A stretch of DNA of 64,000 nucleotides from Sphingobacteriales bacterium (GTDB lineage: Bacteria; Bacteroidota; Bacteroidia; Sphingobacteriales; Sphingobacteriaceae), in the NCBI GenBank assembly GCA_028288165.1, contig JAQBOG010000032.1, positions 1 to 64,000 of the forward strand. Direction: 5' to 3'. Position 1 is the first letter of the stretch. Each line of letters opens with the position of its first letter. A model generated the notes under the pieces. That model made no database searches. It had not been told where the DNA came from and saw nothing but the letters and a program-made list of their open reading frames with translations. This document shows, piece after piece, positions 25,884-34,525 of this stretch. Both the position numbers and the translations under genes were made by a program.

Positions 25884-26822
25884 TTAAACTTCCGGTTTCA
25901 AAAATGAGATGTTTCTTTTAAGTCCTGCTATTTTGGTACGCTTAACAGGCGAATTTTTAAAAACGACTTTAAACGTTTCTTCCGTGATTTCCTGCCAATC
26001 CTTTGCATTCATTTCCAATAACTCTGGGTGCGGTTGAAATGAGTTTTCTGTTGTAAGTATTGAGAACTTGTTCCACGGGCACACGTCCTGACACACATCG
26101 CATCCGAACATCCAATTATCCATTTTACCTTTGAATTCTGACGGAATTTCGTTTTTAAGTTCGATAGTTAGATAAGAAATACATCGGCTACCATCTACTA
26201 TATAAGGGCCAACAATTGCATCGGTAGGACAGGCATCAATACAGCGGGTACAGGTTCCGCAATGATCGGTAGATGCTTCAGAATCATATTCCAATTCTAA
26301 ATCAACAATCAGCTCTGCCAGAAAAAAAAATGAACCAGACCTTTTGTTAAGTAGATTAGAATTTTTACCAATCCAGCCGAAGCCAGCCCGTTTAGCCCAA
26401 GCTTTGTCAAGAACAGGAGCGGAGTCTACAAATGCTCTTCCGTCTACCTCTCCAATTTTTTCTCTGATTATTTCTAATAGTTGCTTCAGTTTTTCTTTTA
26501 TAACAATATGATAGTCAAATCCAAAGGCGTATTTACTGATTTTTGGAGCATTTGTATCGAGTTGACTTTGATCTGTATAGTAATTTAGTGCAAATGAAAT
26601 AACAGATTTAGCACCATCTACTAATTTTCGAGGGTCGAGACGTTTATCGAAATAATTTTCCATGTAGCCCATCTCCCCATGATAGCCATTCTGCAACCAC
26701 TTCTCTAATCGAGGTGCATCATCTTCCAAAAATTCAGCTTTTGAGATGCCACAAAACATAAAGCCAAGTTTGTTCGCTTCCTCTTTTATTAACTGGGTAT
26801 ATATGGCTTTAAAATTTTGCAT
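25884..26822 (-). CDS. queG: Epoxyqueuosine reductase
   Basis: Performs the last step of queuosine synthesis in tRNA anticodons, reducing epoxyqueuosine with cobalamin and iron-sulphur clusters. 312 residues is normal for the short form. Two ferredoxin-like motifs are present: [16 protein letters not shown] and, near the C-terminus, [11 protein letters not shown]. The N-terminal [19 protein letters not shown] and the region [11 protein letters not shown] are family-specific. The B12 requirement fits the riboswitch evidence that this organism handles cobalamin. It has its own promoter and no operon partner. Confidence 0.95.
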   Translation of the reverse strand: MQNFKAIYTQLIKEEANKLGFMFCGISKAEFLEDDAPRLEKWLQNGYHGEMGYMENYFDKRLDPRKLVDGAKSVISFALNYYTDQSQLDTNAPKISKYAFGFDYHIVIKEKLKQLLEIIREKIGEVDGRAFVDSAPVLDKAWAKRAGFGWIGKNSNLLNKRSGSFFFLAELIVDLELEYDSEASTDHCGTCTRCIDACPTDAIVGPYIVDGSRCISYLTIELKNEIPSEFKGKMDNWMFGCDVCQDVCPWNKFSILTTENSFQPHPELLEMNAKDWQEITEETFKVVFKNSPVKRTKIAGLKRNISFLKPEV

Positions 26823-26831
26823 TGTTTTTTA

Positions 26832-26839
26832 CAAAGATA
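26832..26839 (-). promoter_or_regulatory. -7 box of queG
   Basis: The minus strand reads TATCTTTG, an exact TAnnTTTG match 10 bases upstream of the ATG at 26822, implying a very short leader. Confidence 0.55.
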
Positions 26840-26933
26840 AATCCAAGGTTTTTAATACTACGTATATATTGAGTTTTGCTTACTAATCTTTTCAACCACA
26901 AACATATGTAACATCCAAATCAAACTCACTATC

Positions 26934-27386
26934 ATGAAAACACACATTTTAACAACCGCCGGACTTACACTTACATTTACCATGTCAATCGTAATGGTAA
27001 GTTTTACATCCAACTCAACAACCGAAAAACTCTCAGCTTTTAACAAAACGTTACCAGATGCAAATTTCGAGAATGTTCAATTCAACTTTGATAAGTCAAG
27101 CCTTAAAAGGGAATCTTTAGGGGAACTAGATCAAGTTGCTGAAACATTGATTGAAAACAAGCAAGGAATTTCTTTGGGAGGTCATGCTGATGCTACAGGT
27201 GAATATGTTTATAACTGGCACTTGTCTAAGCGACGGGCGGATGCCGTTAAAAAATACTTGGTAAGTAAAGGAGTAGATTCAACCAGAATTTCGGCAACGG
27301 AATTTGGAGATACTAAGCCAATTGCTTCCAATGAAACAGAGGAAGGTCGGCAAAAGAATAGAAGAGTAGAAATGAAACTTTTATAA
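26934..27386 (+). CDS. Small OmpA-domain protein
   Basis: A 150-residue exported protein consisting of a signal peptide (about 1-26) and one OmpA C-terminal domain. VQFNFDKSSLKRESLGELDQVAETL, GGHADATGEYVYNWHLSKRRADAVKKYL and EFGDTKPIASNETEEGRQKNRRVE are the family's peptidoglycan-binding motifs, including the Asp and Arg that contact diaminopimelate. There is no beta-barrel and no clear lipobox, so it is likely a soluble periplasmic peptidoglycan-binding protein. Convergent with the next gene. Confidence 0.9.
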   Translation: MKTHILTTAGLTLTFTMSIVMVSFTSNSTTEKLSAFNKTLPDANFENVQFNFDKSSLKRESLGELDQVAETLIENKQGISLGGHADATGEYVYNWHLSKRRADAVKKYLVSKGVDSTRISATEFGDTKPIASNETEEGRQKNRRVEMKLL

Positions 27387-27408
27387 CGTTTTCGACAGGT
27401 GCGGTGGG

Positions 27409-28560
27409 CTATAATTGATTTGTATAGTTTACCACACTATTTATTTTTTCATCAAGTTGCTTCACAGCCTGTTCTAACAATAAAAGGTATTCCTTGTTTG
27501 GCTTGTAATCTTCTTCTTTTATAATGCTCATAATACCCAAAATAGCAGAAACAGGTGCCCTGTATTCATGAGATTGTATTTGTGAAATTTTAGTAAGACG
27601 TTGATTTTGAGCACTTATTTTATCTTCATTTATTTTACGTTCATTAATATCTGTGGCATTAAAAGTTACTCCAATTATATTATTTTCTTCATCACAAGCA
27701 GGAGCGTATACTACTTCCCACCAAGTATGTGGTTTGGTTTTATCATAATTAATTAATCGCTCTATTTTTACAGTTTCCCCTTTCAGCGCTTTGTAAAAAT
27801 TTGCCAGAAATTTTTGAATGGTTTCGGGTGTACCATACTCTGTTATAGAATGGTTTACCGTAAAATATTTACCCCACGTTTGTTTAAAGAACATAGAAGC
27901 TTTTTTATTGATGGCCAGAATACTCAAATCCGTGCCAACTAATAGATGATAACTTATAGAGCTATCCCAAGCTGCCTTAAGCATATTTTTGGTGTTCTTT
28001 ATTAACTGGCTTTGGTTTTTGATTTCATTAATATGATTCTGAAGCTGCGCTAAACTTAAATCAAGCTCCATCAAATGGCTAACTTGTTTTCCTAGTGATT
28101 CCAGGCAATTTATTTGCACTTGGCTGAGAGCTTTAGGCTTAATGTCATAAATGCAGAGAGTACCAACATTATGCCCATCGTGTGATTTTAAGATGGCCGA
28201 AGCGTAGAAACGGATATTCGGATTTCCCACCACAGCAGGTAGGTCAGAAAATCTGTCATCCAATAAGGCATCTTCTACAACTACTACCTGGTCTTGCTTT
28301 ATGGCATGTACGCAAAATGAGGTAGAAACAGGCATTTGGTAAACATCTACACCTATTTTTGCTTTTATCCATTGAGTTTTATCATCCATCAATGTGACTA
28401 ATACCATTGGAGAATCACAGATATGTGAAGCAAGCATAACGATATCCTGTAAATCCTTTTCTCGCCATTTTTGGAAATTGATATATCGTTTAACAGCATC
28501 CAGTCTTTTAATCTCGTTTGTCAAAATCGACGATTCTGAAGTAATAGCCACATTTTTCAT
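27409..28560 (-). CDS. GAF-PAS-HisKA protein lacking a kinase ATPase domain
   Basis: A 383-residue cytoplasmic signalling protein. A GAF domain (about 20-170) contains STSFCVHAI and GTLCIYDIKP. A PAS domain (about 195-310) ends WWEVVYAPACDEENNIIGV, followed by the typical TDINERK linker. A HisKA-like helix pair (about 320-383) has QIQSHEYRAPVSAILGIM with the phospho-acceptor His near 330. The protein stops after the dimerisation hairpin, so no HATPase domain is present. No frame downstream supplies one, since the next gene is convergent. It may be phosphorylated by another kinase or act as a decoy partner. Confidence 0.85.
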   Translation of the reverse strand: MKNVAITSESSILTNEIKRLDAVKRYINFQKWREKDLQDIVMLASHICDSPMVLVTLMDDKTQWIKAKIGVDVYQMPVSTSFCVHAIKQDQVVVVEDALLDDRFSDLPAVVGNPNIRFYASAILKSHDGHNVGTLCIYDIKPKALSQVQINCLESLGKQVSHLMELDLSLAQLQNHINEIKNQSQLIKNTKNMLKAAWDSSISYHLLVGTDLSILAINKKASMFFKQTWGKYFTVNHSITEYGTPETIQKFLANFYKALKGETVKIERLINYDKTKPHTWWEVVYAPACDEENNIIGVTFNATDINERKINEDKISAQNQRLTKISQIQSHEYRAPVSAILGIMSIIKEEDYKPNKEYLLLLEQAVKQLDEKINSVVNYTNQL

Positions 28561-28749
28561 ATTTTAACCACAGTTTTATAGGTTATATGTAACACATACT
28601 TTCATTCTGTGATCAAGATGCTTAAATACGAAGTATCACTTTATGATTTGTTTTTATACTTATTTGTATTAAAAAGGTTTTGTGATACTTGAGGTATTGT
28701 TGATGAATCCTTAATCCTAATTGCTTTCTTTGCAGCTCAAATTAAATAC

Positions 28750-29802
28750 ATGGTTAGTTTTTTAGAAGCTTCTTTAGCTCAGCTTTCAGTTCATAGAGTA
28801 GGTAACAAAGTTCAAGATGAATTTTATGTATTGTCAGAATCATCATTGGTGATTGATAACGAGATTTTAAATAACCTTCTTAATAAATATTTCTTGAGTC
28901 CGTTTGAAAAGGTGAACGAGGTATTTCGGTTTATGCATTCAAGCGGAGATTTAGCATTAAATGAATTGTTTCATTTTACCAGCTTGATGTTTAAAGATCG
29001 CGGAAGCTTCCATGAGGTTAGCAAGCAAATCACGAAGCACTTATTTGATATTTCCTCACATCCAAAAATCAAATCTGGAGAATTATACATTGCCTACTTC
29101 AACGATCTTCAAATCGAAGGCGAACTTCATGATGCCGTAGGAATATTCAAGTCTGAAAGTAAAGAGGCATTTCTGAAAGTATCTCCTGATGAAGGAGGGT
29201 TTTCTCTTGACTACGAATCGGAAGGAATTAATATACAGAAGCTTGATAAGGGCTGTTTAATATTCAATACAGATAAAGAGGAAGGTTATAAAGTGGTTCT
29301 GATCGACCAAACCAATCGCACCGACGCTGCATATTGGAAAGATGATTTTCTAAAACTCAAAATCAGGAATGACGATTTTAACAAAACTAACAATACATTA
29401 AGCGTTCTTAAAAACTTTGTAAATACCAAACTCGACGAAGGGTTCGAAATATCAAAAGCTGATAAAATCGATTTGTTAAACAAATCAATAAAGTACTTCA
29501 AAGAAAAAGAAACATTCGATATGAATGAATTTGGCGAAGAAGTAATAGGCAACGACAAAGCAATAGAATCATTTAAAGCGTATTCCCAAAGTTACGCTGA
29601 TGAATTTGATGCAGAAATGGGCGATTCATTCAACATCTCAAATGCTGCTGTCAAGAAGCAAGCAAGGGTGTTTAAAAGCATTTTAAAGCTCGATAAAAAC
29701 TTCCACATCTACATTCATGGAAACAAAGAAATGATTGAAAAAGGCTTTGATGAGGATAAAAAACTAAATTATTATAAGGTTTATTTTAAAGAAGAGGAGT
29801 AG
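28750..29802 (+). CDS. Nucleoid-associated protein, NdpA/YejK-like
   Basis: A 350-residue soluble protein of the 37-kDa nucleoid-associated family (NdpA), which binds DNA or the nucleoid in proteobacteria. Recognised from the overall pattern: an N-terminal LSVHRVGNK, a central GELYIAYFNDLQIEG and KSESKEAFLKV, then CLIFNTDKEEGYKVVLID and AAYWKDDFLKL. The C-terminal helical part ends IYIHGNKEMIEKGFDEDKK. In Bacteroidota its role is not established. Low-complexity repeats begin right after the stop. Confidence 0.85.
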   Translation: MVSFLEASLAQLSVHRVGNKVQDEFYVLSESSLVIDNEILNNLLNKYFLSPFEKVNEVFRFMHSSGDLALNELFHFTSLMFKDRGSFHEVSKQITKHLFDISSHPKIKSGELYIAYFNDLQIEGELHDAVGIFKSESKEAFLKVSPDEGGFSLDYESEGINIQKLDKGCLIFNTDKEEGYKVVLIDQTNRTDAAYWKDDFLKLKIRNDDFNKTNNTLSVLKNFVNTKLDEGFEISKADKIDLLNKSIKYFKEKETFDMNEFGEEVIGNDKAIESFKAYSQSYADEFDAEMGDSFNISNAAVKKQARVFKSILKLDKNFHIYIHGNKEMIEKGFDEDKKLNYYKVYFKEEE

Positions 29803-29807
29803 AAGAG

Positions 29808-29929
29808 GAGTCGGGGAAGTCGGAAAGTCCGGAAGTCGGAAAGTCTAGATTGAAGCTAGGAAGTCCGAAGCTAGTTCAATCTCGACCCAGTACTTTGTAC
29901 TTTATACTTTATACTCTCGACTTTATACC
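29808..29929. repeat. Low-complexity repeats between ndpA-like gene and xerD
   Basis: GGAAGTCGGAAAGTC is repeated at 29815-29845, the same word as after proA. Next is a near-perfect inverted repeat: AGATTGAAGCTAG at about 29847, and CTAGTTCAATCT ending at 29882. Then come 9-bp TACTTTATA-type units (about 29890-29928). It lies between two convergent genes. Confidence 0.8.
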
Positions 29930-30829
29930 TCAGCTTCTCGGGTGAAATTGAATAATGGTGCTTTTTAAAAAGTCGCGATCTAGATGAGTATAAATCTCGG
30001 TCGTGGTGATGCTTTCATGGCCCAGCATTTCTTGTACTGCTCTTAAATCAGCTCCGCCTTCAATTAAATGTGTTGCAAATGAATGGCGAAAGGTATGTGG
30101 ACTAATGCTCTTTTTTAATCCAATTTGTTTCGCCAAATCTTTGATGATGATAAATATCATCACCCTCGATAATGGTGCACCACGATTGTTTAAAAAAACA
30201 TAGTCCTCGTTACCAGACTTGATTTTAATATGAACACGAATTTCGCTAATGAATATCCTAAGAAATTTAACAGCTTCAGATCCAATAGGAACTAAACGCT
30301 CTTTATTTCCTTTACCAACTACTTTAATAAACTCAATATCAAGAAATAGATTAGATAATTTTAAGCTAACAAGCTCAGATACACGCAAGCCACAGCCGTA
30401 CAATACTTCAATCATCGCTTTATTTCGCATTCCTTCTGGTTTAGAAAGATCAATAGCACTGATCAAATTATTTATTTCGAGGATGTTTATGGTATCAGGA
30501 AGTTTTCGATTTGTTTTTGGTGTTTCAAGTAGTGATGCAGGATCATCAATGATCAGGTTTTCAAGCATTAAATATTTGAAAAAAGCTTTCAGACCAGACA
30601 AAACCCGAGCTTGAGTAGGTGGTGTCATCCCTAATTCGTTAATCCAAATCAAAAAGCTTTTTAAATGTAAAGATGTAATCTTAACAGGATTTATATCCAA
30701 GTTATTGATCTCAATAAACTGTTTTAGTTTATCTACATCATGTAAATAGGCTTCGACAGTATTCGCTGATAATGACCGTTCTAATTTTAAATATGATTTA
30801 AAACCTTTAATGTCTGTTCGCCAGTCCAA
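29930..30829 (-). CDS. xerD: Tyrosine recombinase XerD/XerC-type
   Basis: A 299-residue site-specific recombinase that resolves chromosome dimers at dif with a partner Xer protein. The N-terminal SAM-like core-binding domain starts FKSYLKLERSLSANTVEAYLHDV. The catalytic domain shows Arg in YGCGLRVSELVSL, HTFRHSFATHLIEGGADLRAVQEMLGH (His and Arg), and the nucleophile Tyr in TTEIYTHLD (about 280). Full length. It is divergent from aroQ with only 21 bp between starts, an arrangement common in Sphingobacteria. No mobile-element context, so housekeeping Xer is preferred over an integrase. Confidence 0.92.
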   Translation of the reverse strand: MDWRTDIKGFKSYLKLERSLSANTVEAYLHDVDKLKQFIEINNLDINPVKITSLHLKSFLIWINELGMTPPTQARVLSGLKAFFKYLMLENLIIDDPASLLETPKTNRKLPDTINILEINNLISAIDLSKPEGMRNKAMIEVLYGCGLRVSELVSLKLSNLFLDIEFIKVVGKGNKERLVPIGSEAVKFLRIFISEIRVHIKIKSGNEDYVFLNNRGAPLSRVMIFIIIKDLAKQIGLKKSISPHTFRHSFATHLIEGGADLRAVQEMLGHESITTTEIYTHLDRDFLKSTIIQFHPRS

Positions 30830-30838
30830 TATATTTTA

Positions 30839-30846
30839 TATGTTTG
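30839..30846 (+). promoter_or_regulatory. Candidate aroQ -7 box
   Basis: TATGTTTG matches TAnnTTTG but ends only 4 bases before the aroQ ATG at 30851. If used, the mRNA would be nearly leaderless. Confidence 0.4.
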
Positions 30847-30850
30847 AATT

Positions 30851-31264
30851 ATGAAAGTACAGATAATAAATGGACCCAATTTAAACTTGCTTGGAGTTCG
30901 TGAAAAATCTATATATGGAGATGCTAGTTTTGAAAGCTATTTCGAGCAACTAAAAACTCAATATAGTATCATTGAACTCACTTATTATCAAAGTAATGTA
31001 GAGGGCGAAATTATAAATAAATTACATGAAATAGGATTTAGTTTTGATGGCATAATTTTAAATGCAGGAGGGTATACGCATACTTCTGTAGCTATTGCCG
31101 ATGCTATTGCCGCCATAAAAACTCCGGTTGTAGAAGTTCATATTTCTAATATTTATGCACGTGAAGAGTTTAGACATACTTCATTAACCGGAAAAAATTG
31201 TAAAGGAGTACTTACAGGATTTGGAATGAACGGATACCGTTTAGCCTTAGAAAGTCTATTGTAA
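30851..31264 (+). CDS. aroQ: Type II 3-dehydroquinate dehydratase
   Basis: Dehydrates 3-dehydroquinate to 3-dehydroshikimate in aromatic amino-acid synthesis. 137 residues is typical of the dodecameric type II enzyme. NGPNLNLLGVREKSIYG holds the catalytic Arg and Tyr. ILNAGGYTHTSVAIADAI and VEVHISNIYAREEFRH carry the Asn and His of the active site. GFGMNGYRLAL ends the fold. The orphan gene downstream starts one base after its stop, suggesting co-transcription. Confidence 0.96.
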   Translation: MKVQIINGPNLNLLGVREKSIYGDASFESYFEQLKTQYSIIELTYYQSNVEGEIINKLHEIGFSFDGIILNAGGYTHTSVAIADAIAAIKTPVVEVHISNIYAREEFRHTSLTGKNCKGVLTGFGMNGYRLALESLL

Positions 31265-31265
31265 T

Positions 31266-31880
31266 ATGGATAATAAGTTTGATATAGAAGAGATTTCAGT
31301 TAACTTTTTTGAAGGTATTTTTAGTGCATTAAGTTTTTGTAATAAGGCGCTAAGTGAATTAAATTTGATAGAAAACATCATTCATACAGACGAAGAAAGT
31401 GCAATTTTGAGTAATTACACATTCGACTTTTACAAATTATCTATAAGATATTGTTTTAATAACGAATATTGTAAGATCTTCACCAGAGGTAATGTGGATA
31501 TACCTTCTAATTTGTCGTCTATAATTAACGTTAACAATTACTTATACAAAAAATTAGGAAGTGGCTTTGAGTCAACTTTTACAAATAATAACAACCTACT
31601 TTCAACAATATTAGAATCAAGTTTCTACAAGAATCAAGTATGGTTAAAAGAACAAAATGAAGTAAGTTGTATGAGTAACCAATTAAACTATAAAGATGTT
31701 CAAATTGGTTTCCAGCATTTAAGCACTGTGGCACAGGTAATTACTGATTGTGTAAGCCTGTTTGATCTCGAATATAATATTTCTATCCCAAACATAAACA
31801 CCAGCACCATTGATTTTGTAATGGATCATTCTGTGTTTAGAAAGTTTTACTTCGAGAATCACTTAAAATCACTCGATTGA
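31266..31880 (+). CDS. Hypothetical protein downstream of aroQ
   Basis: I do not recognise this 204-residue protein. It is soluble, acidic, rich in Asn, Ser and Phe, and has no signal peptide, membrane helix or catalytic motif. The start lies one base after the aroQ stop, so it is almost certainly on the aroQ transcript. Its base composition is more AT-rich than its neighbours, which may indicate a young or fast-evolving gene. Confidence 0.6.
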   Translation: MDNKFDIEEISVNFFEGIFSALSFCNKALSELNLIENIIHTDEESAILSNYTFDFYKLSIRYCFNNEYCKIFTRGNVDIPSNLSSIINVNNYLYKKLGSGFESTFTNNNNLLSTILESSFYKNQVWLKEQNEVSCMSNQLNYKDVQIGFQHLSTVAQVITDCVSLFDLEYNISIPNINTSTIDFVMDHSVFRKFYFENHLKSLD

Positions 31881-31940
31881 TTATTATTTCTATTTATTAT
31901 CTTATTTCTTAAATGGCATGTATCTTGATTAATTGCGATC

Positions 31941-32576
31941 ATGCAAAATCTTGATAGTGTAATATTTGACATGGATGGAACCTTGTGGGATGCCGTAGAT
32001 ACATACGTAGCCTGCTGGAATAGAGGATTCAAGGAGCAAAATATTCAGAAGCAATTAACCAGAGAAGGCCTTAGTTATATGATGGGCTGGGAAAAGCGAA
32101 AAGCTTTAGATCATTTACTTCCTGAATATGATACTGAAAAGCAAGAACAGATTTATAAAGCTGTTGATGAAGCACAAAATGTGTTAGTACCACAAATGGG
32201 TGGAATAATCTATAACGGCGTGCAAGAAGGATTAAGAAGGTTAGCTGCTAAATACAAACTGTTCATCGTAAGTAACTGTCGTGAAAACCTGATCCAAAAA
32301 TTTATGAAGTTGGCTGATATAGAGGATTATATTACTGATGAAATGGCTCATGGAGTGAACTCAAAACCCAAACATCATAATATAAAACTACTGATTGAAA
32401 AACATCAACTCAAAAATCCAGTTTACGTGGGCGATACTGAAACAGATAGTAAAGAAAGCCGATTAGCAGGAATTCCTTTTATCTTTCTAAAAGGTGGATT
32501 TGGGACGACTGAAGATTACGATCTGAAGTTTGATAATTTTATTGAGATGACAGATTATTTGCTCGCATTGAAGTAA
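31941..32576 (+). CDS. HAD-superfamily phosphatase (phosphoglycolate phosphatase-like)
   Basis: A 211-residue HAD hydrolase. FDMDGTLWD (about 9-17) is motif I with the nucleophilic Asp. KLFIVSNCRENLIQKFM contains motif II (Ser). KPKHHNI supplies the motif III Lys, and PVYVGDTETDSKESRLAGIPFIFLKGGFG holds motif IV Asp residues. The helical cap inserted after motif I is the small C1 type of the Gph/PGMB subgroup. The substrate may be phosphoglycolate or another sugar phosphate. Confidence 0.88.
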   Translation: MQNLDSVIFDMDGTLWDAVDTYVACWNRGFKEQNIQKQLTREGLSYMMGWEKRKALDHLLPEYDTEKQEQIYKAVDEAQNVLVPQMGGIIYNGVQEGLRRLAAKYKLFIVSNCRENLIQKFMKLADIEDYITDEMAHGVNSKPKHHNIKLLIEKHQLKNPVYVGDTETDSKESRLAGIPFIFLKGGFGTTEDYDLKFDNFIEMTDYLLALK

Positions 32577-32587
32577 TAGGCTACAAA

Positions 32588-33604
32588 TTAAATTTTTAGA
32601 TCTTTAAAAGTTTTTTTCTTTTTTATGAAATACTGCCAAACAATGCTTCCCTCGTATAACCCCGAATTATTATAAGCAATAGATCTTTTACTACTTTTTA
32701 ATCTCGTTTTTCCATAGCTTCCTAAGAAAGAAAAATGTGCTCTACTTATCGCAAAAGCATTTTTTGGTTTTCCAGCTAAAAGATACTTGAGTAGGGTGAT
32801 AAAATCAAACCAAAACCTGATAAAAATAATGGAAAAGGCTTTTGAACCTGGCAAATTCTTTTGAAGCATAAGCAGGTTATTTCTAAAGTTTAAATAAGTT
32901 TTAAAAGGATTCTCTGCTTCCAATGTACCGCCGCCCACGTGGTAAACAATAGAATCAGGGCAATACATTATTTTATACCCATTATTCTTCAGTCGCCAAC
33001 ACAAATCAATTTCTTCCATGTGAGCGAAAAAGTCAGCATCTAATCCATTTACTTCTTTCCAATATTTAGCCTTTATAAAAAGTGCCGCTCCTGATGCCCA
33101 AAAAATTTCTGATGCCTGGTTGTATTGCCCTTTTTCCGTTTCAACTGTTTCGAAAATTCGTCCTCTGCAAAAAGGATATCCGTATTTATCCAAAAAACCA
33201 CCTGCTGCTCCGGCATATTCAAATTTAGTTTTATCGTGGTAAGAAAGTAACTTAGGTTGTGCTGCTGCTATTGAATCATCTGTTTCCATCAGTTCAATTA
33301 CAGGCTGAATCCAGTCTTTTGTCACTTCAACATCCGAGTTTAAAAGAACATAATAGTCGGCTTCTACAGTAGAAAGTACTTTGTTGTATCCTTCAGCAAA
33401 ACCATAATTTTTATCATTGCTGATGATTTTTATTTCCGGATAATTTGACTTTAGGTATTCAATGGAATCATCCGTTGAGAAATTATCTCCAACAACGATT
33501 TCTAGATTTTGATAGGTGCTCGAAACAACCGAAGGCAAAAACTTCTCAAGGTATTTTTGACCGTTCCAGTTTAAAATGACAACAGCAACTTTAGGATACG
33601 TCAT
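32588..33604 (-). CDS. Family 2 glycosyltransferase
   Basis: A 338-residue GT-A glycosyltransferase that probably transfers sugars to surface glycans or lipid carriers. VVILNWNGQKYLEKFLPSV and EIVVGDNFSTDDS are the nucleotide-binding start; YVLLNSDVEVTKDW carries the DxD-like metal site. EIFWASGAALFIKA and MEEIDLCWRLKNNGYK (with the ED-type base) match rhamnosyltransferase-like GT2 enzymes. A basic C-terminal region may attach to the membrane. It overlaps the acyltransferase upstream by ATGA (33601-33604), so both act in envelope biogenesis in one operon. Confidence 0.9.
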   Translation of the reverse strand: MTYPKVAVVILNWNGQKYLEKFLPSVVSSTYQNLEIVVGDNFSTDDSIEYLKSNYPEIKIISNDKNYGFAEGYNKVLSTVEADYYVLLNSDVEVTKDWIQPVIELMETDDSIAAAQPKLLSYHDKTKFEYAGAAGGFLDKYGYPFCRGRIFETVETEKGQYNQASEIFWASGAALFIKAKYWKEVNGLDADFFAHMEEIDLCWRLKNNGYKIMYCPDSIVYHVGGGTLEAENPFKTYLNFRNNLLMLQKNLPGSKAFSIIFIRFWFDFITLLKYLLAGKPKNAFAISRAHFSFLGSYGKTRLKSSKRSIAYNNSGLYEGSIVWQYFIKKKKTFKDLKI

Positions 33605-34485
33605 TGTTCGGAAGCCTTCCTGTTAAATTTCCACCTGCGGTGTGACCATAGCCAAAGTTCTGGTCTTAAGCGGATGTTTTTTTCAAGTTCTTTGGTATGA
33701 ATTTCGGTGATCTCGTACTCGTGTGTTTCCTTCGGATTTTCTACCAAAGTTTTAATTTCACACTCATAATATCCACGCTTTTTACGAGTAATATTGAAAT
33801 AAATAATCGGGTTATTGGTTGCTTTTGCTAGTTTTTCAACTCCTAAAAACACAGCCGTCCGCTGACTCAAAAACGTTGTAAAATAATGAGATTCAGACCA
33901 TGGCGGAGTTTGATCACCAACTAATACAAGCATGTGAGGTTTATCTTTGTATTCAATTAACTTCCTGAAGGTCTGTTTCATTGGGATCATAATAGCACCA
34001 AATCGTGACCTCATTTTGTTAATCAACACTTCGAACTGTTTATTGCTTTGGGGTTTAAAAACAACTAATACCTTTTCTTTAATGGCACTCGGGATTCCGA
34101 GCGTTCCCCATTCCCAATTACCATAATGGCCGGTAACCACCAAAATGTTTTTACCGTTATTAAAGTGTTTTGAGAATTCCTCCCCGTTTACTACGCTGAA
34201 TCTTTTTTTGATGCTTTTCTGAGAGATAGATAGCATTTTAATAGATTCTACAATCATATCTGAGAGGTAATGAAAATATTTTTTTTCAATTTCATATCTC
34301 TCTAGTTCCGTTTTCTCTGGAAATGCATTGACAAGATTAGTGCGTACTACATCTCTACGGTAATGAATTATATAATATAGTAATAAATAAAATCCATCGG
34401 CAATAAAATAAAGCAACCAGAACGGAAGCAGGGATATAAGGTATAGAAAAAATTTGCTAAGCCCAAAAAGACCTTTTTTTATCAT
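33601..34485 (-). CDS. LpxL/HtrB-type lysophospholipid acyltransferase
   Basis: A 294-residue membrane-associated acyltransferase, probably adding a secondary acyl chain to lipid A or a related amino-lipid. It has an N-terminal hydrophobic anchor (about 8-35), the catalytic HX4E motif in VTGHYGNWEWG (about 118-126), and VLVGDQTPPWSESHYFTTFL. The C-terminal RPELWLWSHRRWK is diagnostic for the LpxL family. First gene of an operon with the GT2 gene. Confidence 0.9.
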   Translation of the reverse strand: MIKKGLFGLSKFFLYLISLLPFWLLYFIADGFYLLLYYIIHYRRDVVRTNLVNAFPEKTELERYEIEKKYFHYLSDMIVESIKMLSISQKSIKKRFSVVNGEEFSKHFNNGKNILVVTGHYGNWEWGTLGIPSAIKEKVLVVFKPQSNKQFEVLINKMRSRFGAIMIPMKQTFRKLIEYKDKPHMLVLVGDQTPPWSESHYFTTFLSQRTAVFLGVEKLAKATNNPIIYFNITRKKRGYYECEIKTLVENPKETHEYEITEIHTKELEKNIRLRPELWLWSHRRWKFNRKASEQ

Positions 34486-34508
34486 TAATTTCGGCTGATT
34501 TGAAATTA

Positions 34509-34516
34509 CAAACTTA
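34509..34516 (-). promoter_or_regulatory. -7 box of the acyltransferase-glycosyltransferase operon
   Basis: The minus strand reads TAAGTTTG, an exact TAnnTTTG match 23 bases upstream of the ATG at 34485, in the 40-bp divergent gap with wbqC. Confidence 0.5.
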
Positions 34517-34525
34517 ATGTAAACG

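Noticed and set aside
29930-30829. Tyrosine recombinase as a sign of an integrated element
   Set aside because: Full-length XerD-type sequence beside aroQ with no att repeats, tRNA or phage genes around it; housekeeping Xer fits better.
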